Notes under the pieces: generated by a model
The model's input: the letters and a program-made list of their open reading frames with translations, nothing else
Database searches by the model: none
What the model was told of the DNA's origin: nothing
DNA from: Larimichthys crocea
Lineage: Eukaryota > Chordata > Actinopteri > Sciaenidae
DNA length: 64,000 bases
Assembly (NCBI RefSeq): GCF_000972845.2
Contig: NC_040016.1
Coordinates: 12,110,701-12,174,700 of the forward strand
Direction: 5' to 3'
Program-made: the position numbers and the translations under genes
Shown here: piece after piece, positions 14,361 to 46,245 of the stretch
Layout: every line of letters starts with the position of its first letter
Numbering within the stretch: the stretch's first letter is position 1

Positions 14361-17346
14361 CATGCTGCTTTCATAGTTAAAAGAATAAAAAAATGTGACA
14401 GTACACTGTAGGAAATATGGTTGGAAGGATATTTCAGGAGGTTTCAGCTGGTTTGATACGGATATTGTGTCTTACGTTTATGTGTGCCTGTCTCAGTCTT
14501 TGTGGCAAAACTCCCACTCGCTGTTAACTAAACACAAAGCCTGTCAGACAAATAAGCAGGTCCTCACTCCAGGCCCAGACTCCCAACACCCCATCTGAAG
14601 GACCATGCCACGCTGCTCAACAACCAGTCGCCTGATTGTTGAGCATTATCTGGTTGTCCCCTGCCTGTCATATGGCATTAGTGCACAAGGCCCGACCCGG
14701 GATCTGTGTTGACACGTACCTGGTCGGGGGTGACCCTGCCTTTGTTTAGCAGCGACGTAGGGTCAAGTGGGTGTATGCAGCAGCAGCACATGCAGTGTTA
14801 TGTCAACCATGCAGAGGCAGATGGGCTTCTGGTGCTTGCCCATTAGTGGCTTATAGTATGATAACAGAGCCACAGATGATTGTGACCCCTGAGCTCGACT
14901 AGCTGCCCTGGCTGGCCATTTGGGGCCAAGATCGCGTTTATATTTACATCGTAAACCTCTAATTGACCATCTTGTTTCATGCTCAACACAGGATAAGGCA
15001 CATGGAGGGCATGTCCTGAGCAATGCAGTGCATTTTACAAAGCATACCACATGTTCCATTAGTACATTTAATCCAAATGCACCAGATGAGGTTATTAAGG
15101 GCATTTCCGCCCCATTGTTTTAATGCATGTAAAACTATTTGCAATTTGTGCTTTAAAAAAGGAGTGTAAACAAGCCAAAACATGTTTTGCCTTTTTGCTC
15201 AGGGTCAACAAAATTGCCCAATCTCTCCAGGTGGCCTCGTAGTCGAAGACACATCCACCCAGCTCAGCACCAGCCAGTGGCCTTTGTATCCTCTGTCCAC
15301 CCACACCATGTGGCATTTTTGTCAGCTACCCTGGAGACAGAGACAAGATGACAAGCAACAAAGTAATTCATTAAAATAACAAAAATGCATTCTTAGCTGA
15401 GAAGCAGCAGCGAAATGCCACCATGTGTCAAAGTTATTGGTCCTTGTCTAATGTTGTCACATCCTCTTGAGTAATGCTGAAACTAGCTGATAAAAACCAC
15501 AAGTATTTTTATTTGGTCAACTTCTCAGAAACGTACTCAAAACTTGCAGAACATTTAGATTCAAGCACAACTTTTGAATCTCATTAGACTTGTCCATTTA
15601 AAAACTCTTGTTGAGAGAGATGTCTAACTTTTCATGCTAGAGTTAAATACTTTGAATGGGTGAAGCACAAGCCTGACAGTCATAGCAAAATACATCATCA
15701 CTGCACTCATCATGCACGCATTTCCCCCATCACCCTGCTTCTTCCACCTGCGACACGGTGGGTGTTAAATAAAAGAGCTTGTGTTATCTCAAAAGCTTGG
15801 TATGCAGACAGGGGCTAGTGGATGCTGGCAGGATCAGACAAGCTGAGGAAAAGGAAAGGTGTCAGAGGAAGTTAGGTGATAAATAGCATTAACCAGGCAT
15901 AGAGAGGGAGATTAAAGATAAATCAGGATGCTAAATATTTTCTTTGGTAGAGCTGCATGCATGACAATTCCTTAAAGACTGCGTACTTTGTTCTGGATGA
16001 TGTGCAAGGCTGCAGGAAATACTTAACAATCTGATGAGGATGATGCAGGACAGGAAAGTGATAAATGATACTGAGATGTGTGTTTCTTAATCACTCCTCA
16101 CTGAGAGATAATTCAGTTTTATTATGGAAAAAAGAGGAAGCCAAGTTTTAGTTATCTGACTTCGGTCATCAGCTGCTGAAAAATTGGAAAAACATCCAAA
16201 TGAATGGTTGACTGAGATGTCTAAATGGAAGAAAATGTTCTGGCCTGTTTAATATGAGATAGTTTTGGCGTAACTGCAGTCATATCTTCATATCAGATGG
16301 TGTTTGACCTTATCTGCAGTAGTAGTGCTTGGGGGATTGAACCATTACATGTCAAAGCTCAATACTTCAGTTTTCTCCATTTAATTTTTCACCACGTTGG
16401 GGCCATTAAGATTATCTTAATCGGATGCATTACAAATGGGAAGTGCACTACCAGTAAATAAAATCGTCTTCTTATCTGACACTGCTACTGTATGGTTATA
16501 TTTTAGTTTAAGCACAAAAAAATCTTGATAAGAAACTATGCTAACTGATGTTAGGAAACGTACAATCTCTTTCGTGTCAAAGTCCAACGATTTGTTGACC
16601 CATCCACCCACCTCAGTTGCCTCCCTCTGCAGACTTTGTGGCTTTATAACAACATCTTATGACACTAGTTTTTTGCTTTTACTCCAGATTGACAAGAGTC
16701 TTAATTCCCACGGCTCGTTTTTGGGCCTTTTCTAGGGAGGATATTTTGTGCAGAGCATCTACCATAAATGCATAAATCAGCATTGGACTCGTGCAGCTAA
16801 CACCCCTCCCACCCAGCCGATGGACTATTTACCCACATCCCATTAGGACATTAGAGCGTCTGAACAAGTACCCTTCCCAAAGGCCATTCTTTGATGGCTT
16901 GATCTGAACCATTTGCTGGTGCATCTATTGTATAACTACTGTCAACATAAGCCAACAGAAAGCATCATGTATGTCTTATGGAATAGTCATTTTTATCTAT
17001 ATGTGTAGTCAAACTGTTACACATAGCTTCTTCAGTGCCGACATGTCTTTTTAACGTGTGAACTTGGCTGTCTTTAGTTATTGCTTGACCATCAAATGTT
17101 GCCATTTCATTATTCCTTTCATCCTTTTCTTTTCAGAGATAAACATGACTTTGAGAACTGCCTCCTCTATTTCCACTTCTGCTTTCTACCTAAGCTGGCA
17201 GCTGAGATCTCAATCAGTGTTTTTGTGTATTTGGGCACACAATCAGGGTGTTTTGTCCTCCGTCCAACTCATGATTAGAATACACATTGGAGAGCCTCTG
17301 TGCTCCTTTGTGAGCTGTGGTTTTTGCCCCTCCAACAGCAGTAGAG

Positions 17347-17368
17347 GGGGATCTCAGCCTCTCTGTGT
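17347..17368 (+). repeat. 22-base exact direct repeat, copy 2
   Basis: Same 22 bases as at 14174-14195, 3.2 kb away, without a shared flank. Confidence 0.7.
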
Positions 17369-19365
17369 TGGCTGTATGAAGCAGCTCTCCCAGAGTTCGA
17401 CTCAGAGTTTCCATGGCTCTCTCCTGCCTGCTTTGATAAATGGAAGTTCTTAGGCTCGCTGTCAGGCTCCTCTACCCTCGGGACTCCTCCCTCCATTCTC
17501 ACTCTTCTACCACACCATTTGCTGTTGTGGGTGAAAAATGACCACAGGGAATATAGTGGATTCTTAGCGCTGGACGGGAGAGTGGAACACCCAAAGAGGG
17601 TAGAGGTGGCTGTTATCCCCAGTGGACTGTGAGTCAACACTTACTGCTAATGGTCTCTCTAAATTTACCTCCTAATTACCCCACTCTTATTGCCCCCAGC
17701 TAGCAACACACTGGCCATGACCTTGATATACAAGGAAGCAAAGGGCATGCTTAAAATTGTGCTTTGCTCAGTTCTGGTTAAAATCAGCAGAAAGGGAGTT
17801 GATTTATCGACATCTTGGCTCAGGAACTGTGCAAATTTTAACACTCCCAATCGAATAGAGGATTAGGGAAAAATCCATAAATAAGGATGAACAGACTCTT
17901 CTGAGAAAGCATTATGCATCTGGGTGTGTGTTAGTGCAGCTGACGGAGAGGGAGAGTATTTGTTCTGAGTGCCAGGTCAGAGGTCAGCCAGGGAGAGGAG
18001 GATTTTTCACTCATTCGCACCAGCTCTGTCTCATTATTCAGCCCTTTTCCATAATCCTTCTAACCTGTGTTGTCACCACTGACCACAGCCGCCACCCTGA
18101 CCAGCTCGCTGCAAGCGACAGCACAGCTACAACAACAAACACAGCTTCATCATCATTACAGCAGCACGCTAGCATCTGCACCACCCCAATCCTCCACACA
18201 AACAAACAATTTGCGAATACAATGGCCAGCCACGGGCCCAGCCAGCACCTTGGGTTTATAGCATTTTGTAAACAAAGAAAAGAATCAACCAGTGTTTTTC
18301 ATGTTCTCCAAAATCCAGAGATTAGTGTTGTGTTGTTGAGGAAGAGAGTCAGCCAGACCTGCACACTGATTTCCTGGAAGGCTTTATCGTGTTTACAGCT
18401 CAGCATGGATATGGAGTTTTTATTTTTCTTGGCAACTCAAGAACTTTTGTTGTGTGAAAGGTGGAGTTAGAAAACCTTAGATAAAATTTAGTGAAGAAGC
18501 AGCAGTAAACATATGACATTTTATTTCTGAAATAGCTGCAGCTACAATAGTATTCTTAGCCCCCCTTTTTTTTAGACATTTATGATGCATTTTCCAAACT
18601 CTCCCTCCTCACCTCAAACCATCCCACCCTGGTATCATCATGACCACCCTGCTCTCTCCAGATCTGCTCGGAGCAGGCACCCTGCCTAACCTCCTCCTCT
18701 CCCCCCACAAAGATAATCCTGATTATGCTGAAGTTTGTAAAGAGGCCAGGGATGAGCTTTCACCTCAGACCCCTTGTGTCCTTTAACCTTTCACCTGTGG
18801 CCTTGCAATGCTATTGAGGGCAGCTGTCTGTGGCAGTGTGTGTTGAGGGGAAAGCCTTGGTAGTATCACATGAGACAGGTGACACTGCATTGGTTTTTAC
18901 TTGGACTTTACTGAATGTATATTTGTCTTTGTTTCTTGACTGCCTTTCTGGAAAAATTAAGAATAATCATTTATAATAATCCACGGAAAAGTTAGAAAAA
19001 CATTTGGAAAGCAAATCAAACATCTTGTACTTCCCTTCTCTGCATGTAATCCCACTGTATCCTCTTCTGATGACTACATGTACAATATAAATGAATGAAG
19101 ATTATGTTTGCAGACCAAAGACAGTGGAATAAAGAAACTAAATTACCTTTCTTGTCAGTTGAGCCAGAGATACTCCTCTACTCCCTCATGCTTTAATTAA
19201 CCTTTCCTGTCATCCGAAGCAGCAGAAATAGATTTGTTATAATCTCTCGTTTCCACACAGGAAGTGAACTTGCTACTTAAATCAATCTTTCTCTGCTCTT
19301 GATTTGTGCAGTGGGAGACAGGTGTCCCTGATTTGATGCGAGGATCAGAGAGCTCTACTTTTATT

Positions 19366-19368
<3 letters not shown>

Positions 19369-19396
<28 letters not shown>
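19369..19396 (+). repeat. (AC)n microsatellite
   Basis: Fourteen perfect AC units. Confidence 0.95.
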
Positions 19397-20389
19397 TTAT
19401 ATACACACACGTACACAGTGTATCAGTGGCAGACAAGCGTGAAGAGCATCTGAGTGACAGCATCCGGAAGCTCAGAGATAAGACATAATCTGGTGCCAAT
19501 TATTTGTCCTTGACAGGCACAGGTAAGCAGCAATCAGCTCCACTGACATGTGTTCTGAGTCAATAGTCCTGGTCCCGGTGGGTGGTGAGAGGCTGATTAT
19601 GAGGTGCCGAACGGAGGCAAACACAAAGCTGCGACAGGTTGGGCTGATAAGGCTTCCCACTGCTTTTCAGTCCCTCTGATATCTGCAATGACCTCTGCGT
19701 CCTTGTGCAGTGACACTTGCAAAGACACTCAAGACGTTTATACGCACTTGGGATTTGCACTGAACATACTTTCAGTCTTTGGTTATATGCATTCACATTC
19801 ACAGCCAATTCCAAAAGACCTCAGACCTAGGTTCCAGGTTCTTGGATTCAGATTCTGGATTGTGATTATGGCTCATGTGCTTTGACCATTTGGGGAAGAG
19901 AATAATACATCCATACGCAAACAGAAAGTACAAGTTGTGTTTTTACGTCCCTGTAAAACCTCAATGTATCACGGTTAGAAGAAACCGGGTTCAACTGTTG
20001 AGAGATGACAGCATCTAACTACCGACCCAACCATCCACCCTGACCTTCTGTGATGAAATAAAATGTCATGTTGCATTTGCTACTGGAAAAATACTTAAAC
20101 AGCCATGACATCACTTGTCAAAGTAATTTCAATTGTAACAAATAACCAATGCTGTCTTTATTCTGTTGAGGGCTGATACACAAGCTATGTGTGTTTGTCA
20201 CTTGATAAAGAAAATCCACATAGGGACACATCGGTGCACGCATGGCTGCAGACAAGCTGCAGCAAGGTGGGGCCACACCTTTATTTTATGAGTAGATTGG
20301 GGAATTCAGACAACATGCCAGGGATGCCTGGGCAGGTATGTGGGATTTTCTGCTCCCTGCTTTCTTAGACCACCCCTGCTCCTTCACCC

Positions 20390-20392
<3 letters not shown>

Positions 20393-20434
<42 letters not shown>
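20393..20434 (+). repeat. (AC)n microsatellite
   Basis: Twenty-one perfect AC units. Confidence 0.95.
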
Positions 20435-20436
<2 letters not shown>

Positions 20437-22377
20437 ACGGGATAGAAGGGGAGATCTGCAAGACAGATATGAGCATGAAAAGAAATGGAAGTGGTGTCTG
20501 GGAGCTTCATCTTTCGTCATCTCCTTGCAGATACAAAACAGAGGTCCCTTATGTCGTCTTTAAAGATGACCCAGGAAAACCACACCAAGGTATGAAGCTT
20601 TGCCAAAAGGCTACATACCTTGGCTGCAGAACAGAGCAGAGAGTGACCACAGTGCAGAGGGATCACATCAACAGGTGGACAGACTACGGGCTCAGTTTAC
20701 CAGCAGATGGCATTCATATTGTAGGGCAGTAGTAGGAACAGATTGGATTTATCCAAACTGAAAGATCGTCGACAAACTGACCACAATTCCACGTGCACAT
20801 GCTGAAAAGAAAAAGACAATTTAGCTCTGTCTGCCTGTGCGTCTGGTAGTGATTACAATGATCTTTCTGGGAACCTCTGTGATATACACCAGATCCTGTG
20901 GTCTTTATAGATAGACACTTGTGCCCTGTCATTGCAGAATTTACCAGCTTGTTATAAAGTCAACCGTTTTACACGATGTCAAGGCCGCGTTTTGTTTTGT
21001 AACATTTTTCTTGGCGTCAGAGGCACGGCCAATTCAGGCTAAGCTGCACCACACAGGAATGTTTAGGAGAAAATGAATTTGTGCTGACAATACAGCGTAT
21101 GAGTGCTTTGAGGTGGACTGTTATCATACCTACCTCCTTATCTCACGACACCACAGGCATTATTTCAAAGAAAGTCTGTTTTAGCATGTCTCGTCTCGCA
21201 AAGATGTAAGATCTTTCCTCTAGTGCAAGATTGCCACTTCATTTTCACAGATTGAAATGGCAAGATGAATAAAGTTAATGCACATTATAACCATGATAAA
21301 GTCATTGTATTTTAGCTGAAGGGAAATGCAGTTTTTATGCAGGCTTTAAATGTGTCCTTTGTGCTGTAGATGTTGTAGAAGTGACAATCAGTCCTGGTTA
21401 ACCCATGATTGACTGTTTTTTTTAATGATTTTGCCAGGCCTTGCTCCTTACATTACCAATACAGTACAACTGTTTATTAGACATATTCAGACCTCCATGA
21501 AAAGATTTAAGATGAGACGTAATTTTCATCAAACAGCCAGGCGTCCTTGTTATTATGTGTCAGTGGTTTCTCAATAGAAGTTAGCTTTGGAAAAAATGAG
21601 GCGAGAACAGTGAGTTTTTCTATGGTTGTTGAATGAAGTCCAAACCACAATTGGATGTAATTTGCGAATTTTCAGCAACAAGATAATTATTCTATTTTGA
21701 AAGTGTTTCACTGAGTTTATTTTGTTGTAATTTAGACTGATTTGTGTATTTTGTTAACTGCCAAGAAAGTTTTTTAGCAGTGATTAATCTTTTTGGGCTG
21801 AGGGGGGTGGGGGGGTGATTAGGTCTTGTCCAGAAGTAATACATGTAGATATTGATCTGAATCGAAGCAAGAGAGAAAGGTGAGAGGCTGTCAGACACTT
21901 AAAGTCAGTTGCTAACTTAGAACTTTATTTGTTATGTAGCACGTTATTCGTCTGTCTTTCCTCTCTCATTTAACTTTTCCGTGACCTATAGCCACTGTTG
22001 GACTTGTGACAGCCAGTCACCACCATTCAGATGCCCCTGAGTGTGAATCTGAGCGCAGAGGTGATAAATGTGGGATGTCAGTCGGTGACGTCTGGTGTCC
22101 CTGAAGCTCCAGTATCGTTCGACTGCTGGGCCTGTCAGAGCAGCGAGCTGGCTGAGTGTCTTATTGACAAGGAGACAAGGATGTGAAACGAGACGGGATG
22201 TTTATAGACAAAGACTGGAGCTTTAGGATGTTCTCCATGTCTGTGTGTGTGTGTGTGTGTGTGCATAGGAGCAACATAGCAACATAGGACATCCAGTGGG
22301 TATGTGATTTATCACCATGCTGCTGTCACCACCTGCATCTATGTCCTACTTTACAGTACTTGTGCATGTCCTCTGCA

Positions 22378-22620
22378 CTAGGGCTGGGTGATACTATATG
22401 GTTGAAATCGATATAACTTAAAGTTTTAATCCTTGAAATTGAAATCCTGGTTTATTTGGTGACACCCATTACAGCAACACAGTTTAACATGACAGATGAT
22501 TCGATGAAACACAATAGAGCATCTTGTGTATCTGTTTACAGTCCAGCCAAACAAACTCACATTTTAATAAATAAGTCAATCGATAATTGTACATTTTCCA
22601 TCAAGCCACTATTAACCGTG
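22378..22620 (+). mobile_element. hAT-like transposon fragment, one end only
   Basis: The sequence actagggctgggtgatact matches the end of the common fish/vertebrate hAT-type elements that begin tagggctgggygatatg. The following atcgatataa stretch also fits. I cannot find the partner end, so the right boundary is a guess. Confidence 0.4.
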
Positions 22621-24692
22621 ATCTGATTTCATGTTGGAGACAATGAATGTTTTAGCAGGACACAGTAAAAGGAGCTGGGTACTTATCTTGCTGAGAAGTT
22701 GTTCAGTCTGTCGTTGAATGCTTTTAATGTGAGGAGCAGTGGGAAATACCTTGTTCGCATTAGCGGTAACGTAAGACAGCTCAGACACAGAAAAGAGAGG
22801 GTATAGTAAACAGTGAGGCTGATATTAATTAGATAAAATTATAAATGCCATTGCTGCATGCACATATTGTTTCCTGTAGACTGTTGTAAGCTATAAGAAT
22901 CTTAAACTTTCATAAGAATCTAGAGGCTTACAACTTTTAAATAACAATTAATGTTCAATTTATTGAAGCAGACAGAAAAACTTCACATAAAACAAACTTT
23001 GGGTTAAGCTTCAGGTTAAGTTCCTGAGTATTTAATTTAAAATTGACTTTGAATCATTCATTTTAATAGATTTGTACAGAACTCTGGAAAACAATACCCT
23101 GATACAAACATATCACCACAATCTGACTGCACTGGAGGTCAATAAATGGCCGGGTCTACTATAAAGAGAATGCAAATAGTAAAGCATGTGTTTGGAGGCA
23201 GCTCATGAGAATTACACAGGTGACAGCCATGTCTATTCCTATTTACTACTTTCCACCTCACTATGTGCTGTGATGCTGCGCCGTGACAGCAGTATTTCAC
23301 AGTTCCTAAAGGAGCTCAGTGCACCAGCGGCGGACAAATTTTTTCTGGCAGAGGATTCATGTCAGTATTTCAAGATGTCCCGCGCAGGTGGAGAACATCA
23401 TGCTGTCTTTTATTTCCAATAAAGTAACAAGACATTTTGCTCCCTCCTGGTCAAGAAAAGCTCTTTCAGGGAGTCTTTCACATCTTCAGTGAGTCCCAGA
23501 CTTGGCTAAGAAGAACAGTAGGCGTGTTTGTCTGGTCCCACTGAAGTGGAACATGAACAGGCTCTCTATCTGGTCTTCTAGTCTTCTACTGCAAATATAG
23601 AACAGCACAAGTGCAGGCTCAACTTTCTCAAGCTCCACTTTCCCAAGCGTAGTTTGAAAGAGAGAAAGAGAAAGCGTGAGACCTCCTATCAGATTCTCTA
23701 ACAGCTTGGGAGGTAATGGGAGGACCAGGAGAAAAGGCTGCTTTCCATACACCAGATCTCCACTTATCTCCCCTCACACCCAGAGTGTAACTTAAACTTA
23801 CACTCACACACCAGCGATCTGCCCTGAGCAGTATGTGAGCCATGTGAGAGAAGTTTTATAGTTTTAACAGTGATATAGAGGAAAGGATGTAGCCATGTTA
23901 TGCGTGATACGATCGGAGCTTGGAAGTGGTTCGGCATCTCCTCTGCTGCAGTTAAAAATCTTGAAGAATTCACAAGAGGAGATTATAATGAAAGTCACCA
24001 TCTCCACCACAGCTTGATATAAATCAAAAGAGGTAAAGAAAAGCCAACGTCGGGTTGCCAGGCCCTGAACATTATCTGCTATTTGGCTTTTTTGTAATTG
24101 AAGACATGTTATTTGACTGCAGCTCAGGATACCAACAGCGATGCAACGCAGGCCAAAATGAATGGCCATTTAGACCTTTCTGTCGCCATGCAGCAGTGAT
24201 CTATTGCTCGTCTGTCGCCGTTCAGTTCTGACTCTTGTGAGACTGTATGCCTCCTTGCTTTTGAAAAACCTGTCATAACCAGATTTAGCCTGTACAGAAT
24301 CCCATAAAGGCAGGATGTAATTGTAGTGCTGAAGAGAAAGAAAAAGATCAGCTTCTGTAAATGAATTTTAGGAGAGTCTGAGGAAAGATTTTGGCTTCAT
24401 TAGCATATTATCATGACATCAACATCAGCATACTGTCTGTCTGCGTGTGTGTCTGTGTGTTTTTGTGTGTGGTTTAGATTTGTAAAGTAAATAGAGAGAA
24501 GATCACCTCTAGTACAGAACTTGGCAAACCAAAGTGCATCTCCGTGCCAAAAATAAGCAGCCTACACACATCTCTTGTGACCACGTCTGTGGCTTGTGTT
24601 TCCCAATTTTGTGAGTTTTTCTACTACAGTATTACAGGCACAGCTTGAAGAAAACCATTTATTTCTCCTCTCTTTTTTGCCTCTTTTTGTAG

Positions 24693-43196
<18,504 letters not shown>

Positions 43197-44102
43197 GGAG
43201 CTGGATATGCACCTTCTCCTAATCCCCCCAGTCTACCTTTTCACACCATCTCTTAAACACTGCAACCCTCCATTTAGGGGAATGACTCCAGTTAGAAAAG
43301 TTTAATGATCATAACGGACAAGACAGATACTGCAACCAAAAGCAACAGCATCAGACAGTTTCTATGTAACTGTTGGAAAAAAATACACAATATTTATTGT
43401 AGGTTGTAAAAAGTAATTCTTTGTACCTATCTAGAAAACATGTTTTTGTTTTTTTGTTTTGTTTTTTGTGAATAGGTAAATCTGTGCAAATATTGTTGTT
43501 ATTATAATATTATTGTTAGTGTTATTGTTTATTACAATGTGTTATTATGTTGAGAATATCTTTATGTTTGGTGTTTTTGAGAAACAGCAACAATAACCCA
43601 GGACATTGGGTGTTATCCACACATGGACGAGGACCGATGAACATGTATTCAGAAACTGTTAAAGGCGACCATGTTGGATCACTTGACTGCAGGCAGTATT
43701 CAGTGTCTAAGCTGGAAGTGGAGTCACTGTTTCAGTGAAACTCTCGAACTTCCCTAAACTTCTTCACCAGAACTCCATAAAGCAGACTTTTGTGTTTTTT
43801 TTACAAGCTGTTGACAGAATGATGACGGCATTTCTTTGGACATGCGTGGATGAAAAGAAATGCCCACAGACTGCAGCTCTGTGACAACATGTCACACTCA
43901 TACAGTCACATGATAATGAAAGGCCCGTTGTGGCAGGTAAGACATCTCTCTTCCCATACTGTGGTCCAGCCTGGCCTCAAGTTATGTTACCCACCCAAAT
44001 TCTTCCAAAATCAGTTGCTGCCAAGTGTTTGTTCTGTTTATATGTGAATATCACATTTCAATGTTGTATAATTAACAAACGTGATCTTTGTGATAAGCTT
44101 TT

Positions 44103-44158
44103 TTTGTTTGTTTGTTTGTTTGTTTGTTTGTTTGTTTGGGCGGGGTGGGGGTTGGGGG
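44103..44158 (+). repeat. (TTTG)n followed directly by a four-run G tract in the sema3f 3' UTR
   Basis: About nine TTTG units (44103-44138) run straight into gggcggggtgggggttgggg (44138-44158). The latter has four G-runs with loops of one, one and two bases, and is on the transcribed (mRNA-sense) strand. Confidence 0.85.
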
Positions 44159-44928
44159 CATTTAACAACAGAAAAGCTGAAAATATGACATCGCCTTCTC
44201 TTTTCTCTTTCGAGATAAGAAATTCCAGCAGGCAGCTATATGTGAATTTGTGACAGTTTGTGATAAATAAATAAAAAAAATATTAGAGACAAAGCACCTT
44301 CTGTTGCCAAATTGGTAATCTTGATAAACACTTCACATGTATCTGTGGCATTTGCAGTATATTCATATAAGACAGAGTGTGCAGCTTGTATCCTCAAAGC
44401 TTTTTTTTTTTTTCTTAAGCTCTCCAACATTTGCATTCCTGCCAGTTTCATGCTAAACATTGATTTCACTCATCATGTGATAGATTACAGTGACAAATGT
44501 GCTTATTTGCAGTGATTGGGAATTGACTACTTTTGATTTGGTGCTTAGACTTACGCAGCTACTTCTCAGTTGTCAGTCCGATGCTGTGCCATCCTGCTAT
44601 CATACGTGCCACAGACTGTTTGTACTGAGCAAATTCCATACAGTTAAAAAAAACAAAAAAACTATGTCACAAGTATAACCACTAACAAACTGATCACCAC
44701 CAAACCTGAAGAGAAACATGTACCAAAATCTTCAGAAGGTGGCTTTTCATTGTGCATGGCATGTACAGTGTATGTATATGGTATTTGTCTAAAATGCTAT
44801 GTTGCTGTGAATGTCAGTGAATGTCTTTCTTGTTGTGGGAATATGGAAATACTATCAGTGCAAGAAAGATGTGCTCGAACCTTTTTATGGTGGGAAATGC
44901 TGAAAGTACAGAAAGATCAGATTGTGAT

Positions 44929-44933
<5 letters not shown>

Positions 44934-44982
<49 letters not shown>
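44934..44982 (+). repeat. (CT)n microsatellite in the sema3f 3' UTR
   Basis: About 24 perfect CT units. Confidence 0.95.
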
Positions 44983-44986
<4 letters not shown>

Positions 44987-45208
44987 GTCTCTTAGTCTCT
45001 ATCCTTTCGCTCTCTTGTTCTCAGAACTTTGCGAAACAGATTTGCGTATATTTCAGACACGTTGCATCAATTTTATTTTCTCTGTTTGGCAGACTTTGCT
45101 CTGGGTCACTGAGGTGAAGTTAATGTATGATATAAAGCACAGTTGATGTTATTGTAATGACTTGTAAAAAAATTACTATCTTTTTCTTCCTCATCAATGT
45201 TGCTGACT

Positions 45209-45214
45209 AATAAA
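45209..45214 (+). terminator. Poly(A) signal AATAAA, probable sema3f distal end
   Basis: A perfect AATAAA in gactaataaattaaag, about 2 kb after the sema3f stop. A possible proximal alternative lies at about 44266-44278. Confidence 0.5.
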
Positions 45215-45299
45215 TTAAAGCTCTATATTTTATAATAACAGAGGTTCTGTTCTGTTTGAGCATAGACTGCAGGGTTTTATTGTGTGATGTAGTTTAACA

Positions 45300-45620
45300 C
45301 TGATCTGCAGCAGCGGAGAGAGTATTTGGATTTTTGAGAAATGTTACTTGCTATAAGTAAAAACACAAGCTTAATGTACTCAACAGATATTTTGGGTTGA
45401 CACAGGTGTCCAGTACCGAAGATAAAGTGTACAATGCATATACATATTTCACATTTTATGGTTCTATTATTATTTATGTATTAACATGAAAGTAATGCTT
45501 TACTGTTGTAGTTGTTTAGGGTGTCCCATTTTTAAAAGGTACAAAATGTACTTTTTTAAAATCTAGTGAAAGTAGTACAAGTAGCAGTAGTAGAGTGGCA
45601 TGAAATGGGAAAGATTCACC
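45300..45620 (+). mobile_element. Possible decayed MITE between sema3f and gnat1
   Basis: The left end cagcagcggagagagtattt, repeated variants of agtaaaaa/aagtagtacaagtag, and the right part resemble the family that starts cagtggtggaagaagtattc and is rich in acttaagtaaaagtac. Divergence is high and the ends are uncertain. Confidence 0.3.
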
Positions 45621-46245
45621 TCTAATTTGTGGTTAGTAGTTTTCATTTGCCGTGGTGACTCGGGAGCTTAACCCACATTAACTCCACAAAAAGCACAATA
45701 AAGTTAAAGTGACTTTACTGATTGTTTTTATAAAAAGAAAAAAAGTGCTTTACAACAAACATACTCTCTATGTGTAGGGAAATGCAGTGCAATGCTCACA
45801 CACACACATATATAGTACATGCATACATAATTGAAAGTGAGTAGATTAGGATCATTAACGAGCACCAGATTAAGGTCAATAAGATCTGTCGGGTGAAACC
45901 GCAAAGCTCTTTAAGCACAGCTCACCGTTCAGTCTGCATGTCTATCTTCATGTTTTGGACTGGGGTCTGCTTATTTAGTTCACTGACCCCATTTGTTGCA
46001 ATTGTTGAAGTGTGTGAAGTTGAGACAGGTTCTTTTGTTTTAATCCTTCTAATAGACCCATTTGCAAATAGCATACATTCAAGACCACACATCCAAACTC
46101 ATCCAGTATTTGGTGTAATTTCTGGTATTTGTAACTAAGTTCCCAGCTATAGGCATTCATCAGTTATTTAGCTTCACAGGCCTCTCTTTTAAAGGCAACT
46201 AAGAACAGCATAGAGAGATAAGCACTTGAGCCGATGTTCATCTTC

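Larger units (their letters stand above)
10278..24692. other. Non-coding stretch upstream of the first sema3f exon found; probable intron
   Basis: No supported gene. The longest open frame (17928-18470, 180 codons) is low-complexity and lacks recognisable motifs. Inside lie decayed palindromic/tandem repeat units (14020-14360), (CA)n runs (19369-19396, 20393-20434), a hAT-like end (about 22378) and a 22-base sequence that occurs twice (14174 and 17347). The sema3f signal-peptide exon is expected in this stretch or further left. I looked for a hydrophobic leader followed by a phase-1 donor and found none convincing. Confidence 0.5.
43197..45235 (+). other. sema3f: sema3f 3' UTR (inferred extent)
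   Basis: About 2 kb without a coding ORF follows the stop. It is T- and A-rich with several ATTATT/TATTATT runs (43490-43550). It holds a (TTTG)n tract followed at once by a G-rich stretch (44103-44158) and a long (CT)n run (44934-44982). AATAAA occurs in an AAATAAATAAAAAA run near 44266-44278 and again at 45209-45214. The distal copy is my best guess for the gene end, because the sequence then turns into ordinary AT-rich spacer. The extent is inferred, with no transcript evidence. Confidence 0.55.

Noticed and set aside
17275..17640. 121-codon minus-strand open frame opposite 131 codons on the plus strand
   Set aside because: Mutually overlapping frames without motifs; no sign of coding constraint.
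17928..18470. 180-codon open frame, the longest in the left 24 kb
   Set aside because: Rich in S, T, Q and H with no recognisable domain, no supporting splice context and no codon pattern distinct from its surroundings. Open frames of this size occur by chance in 64 kb.
20531..20589. Acceptor-like ctccttgcag and donor-like caag|gtatga flanking a phase-1 compatible frame
   Set aside because: The frame joins to sema3f in phase, but the peptide (EVPYVVFKDDPGKPHQ) does not look like a signal peptide or the PRVxLSFK end of class 3 semaphorin leaders. Without transcript data it is only a coincidence of splice-like words.
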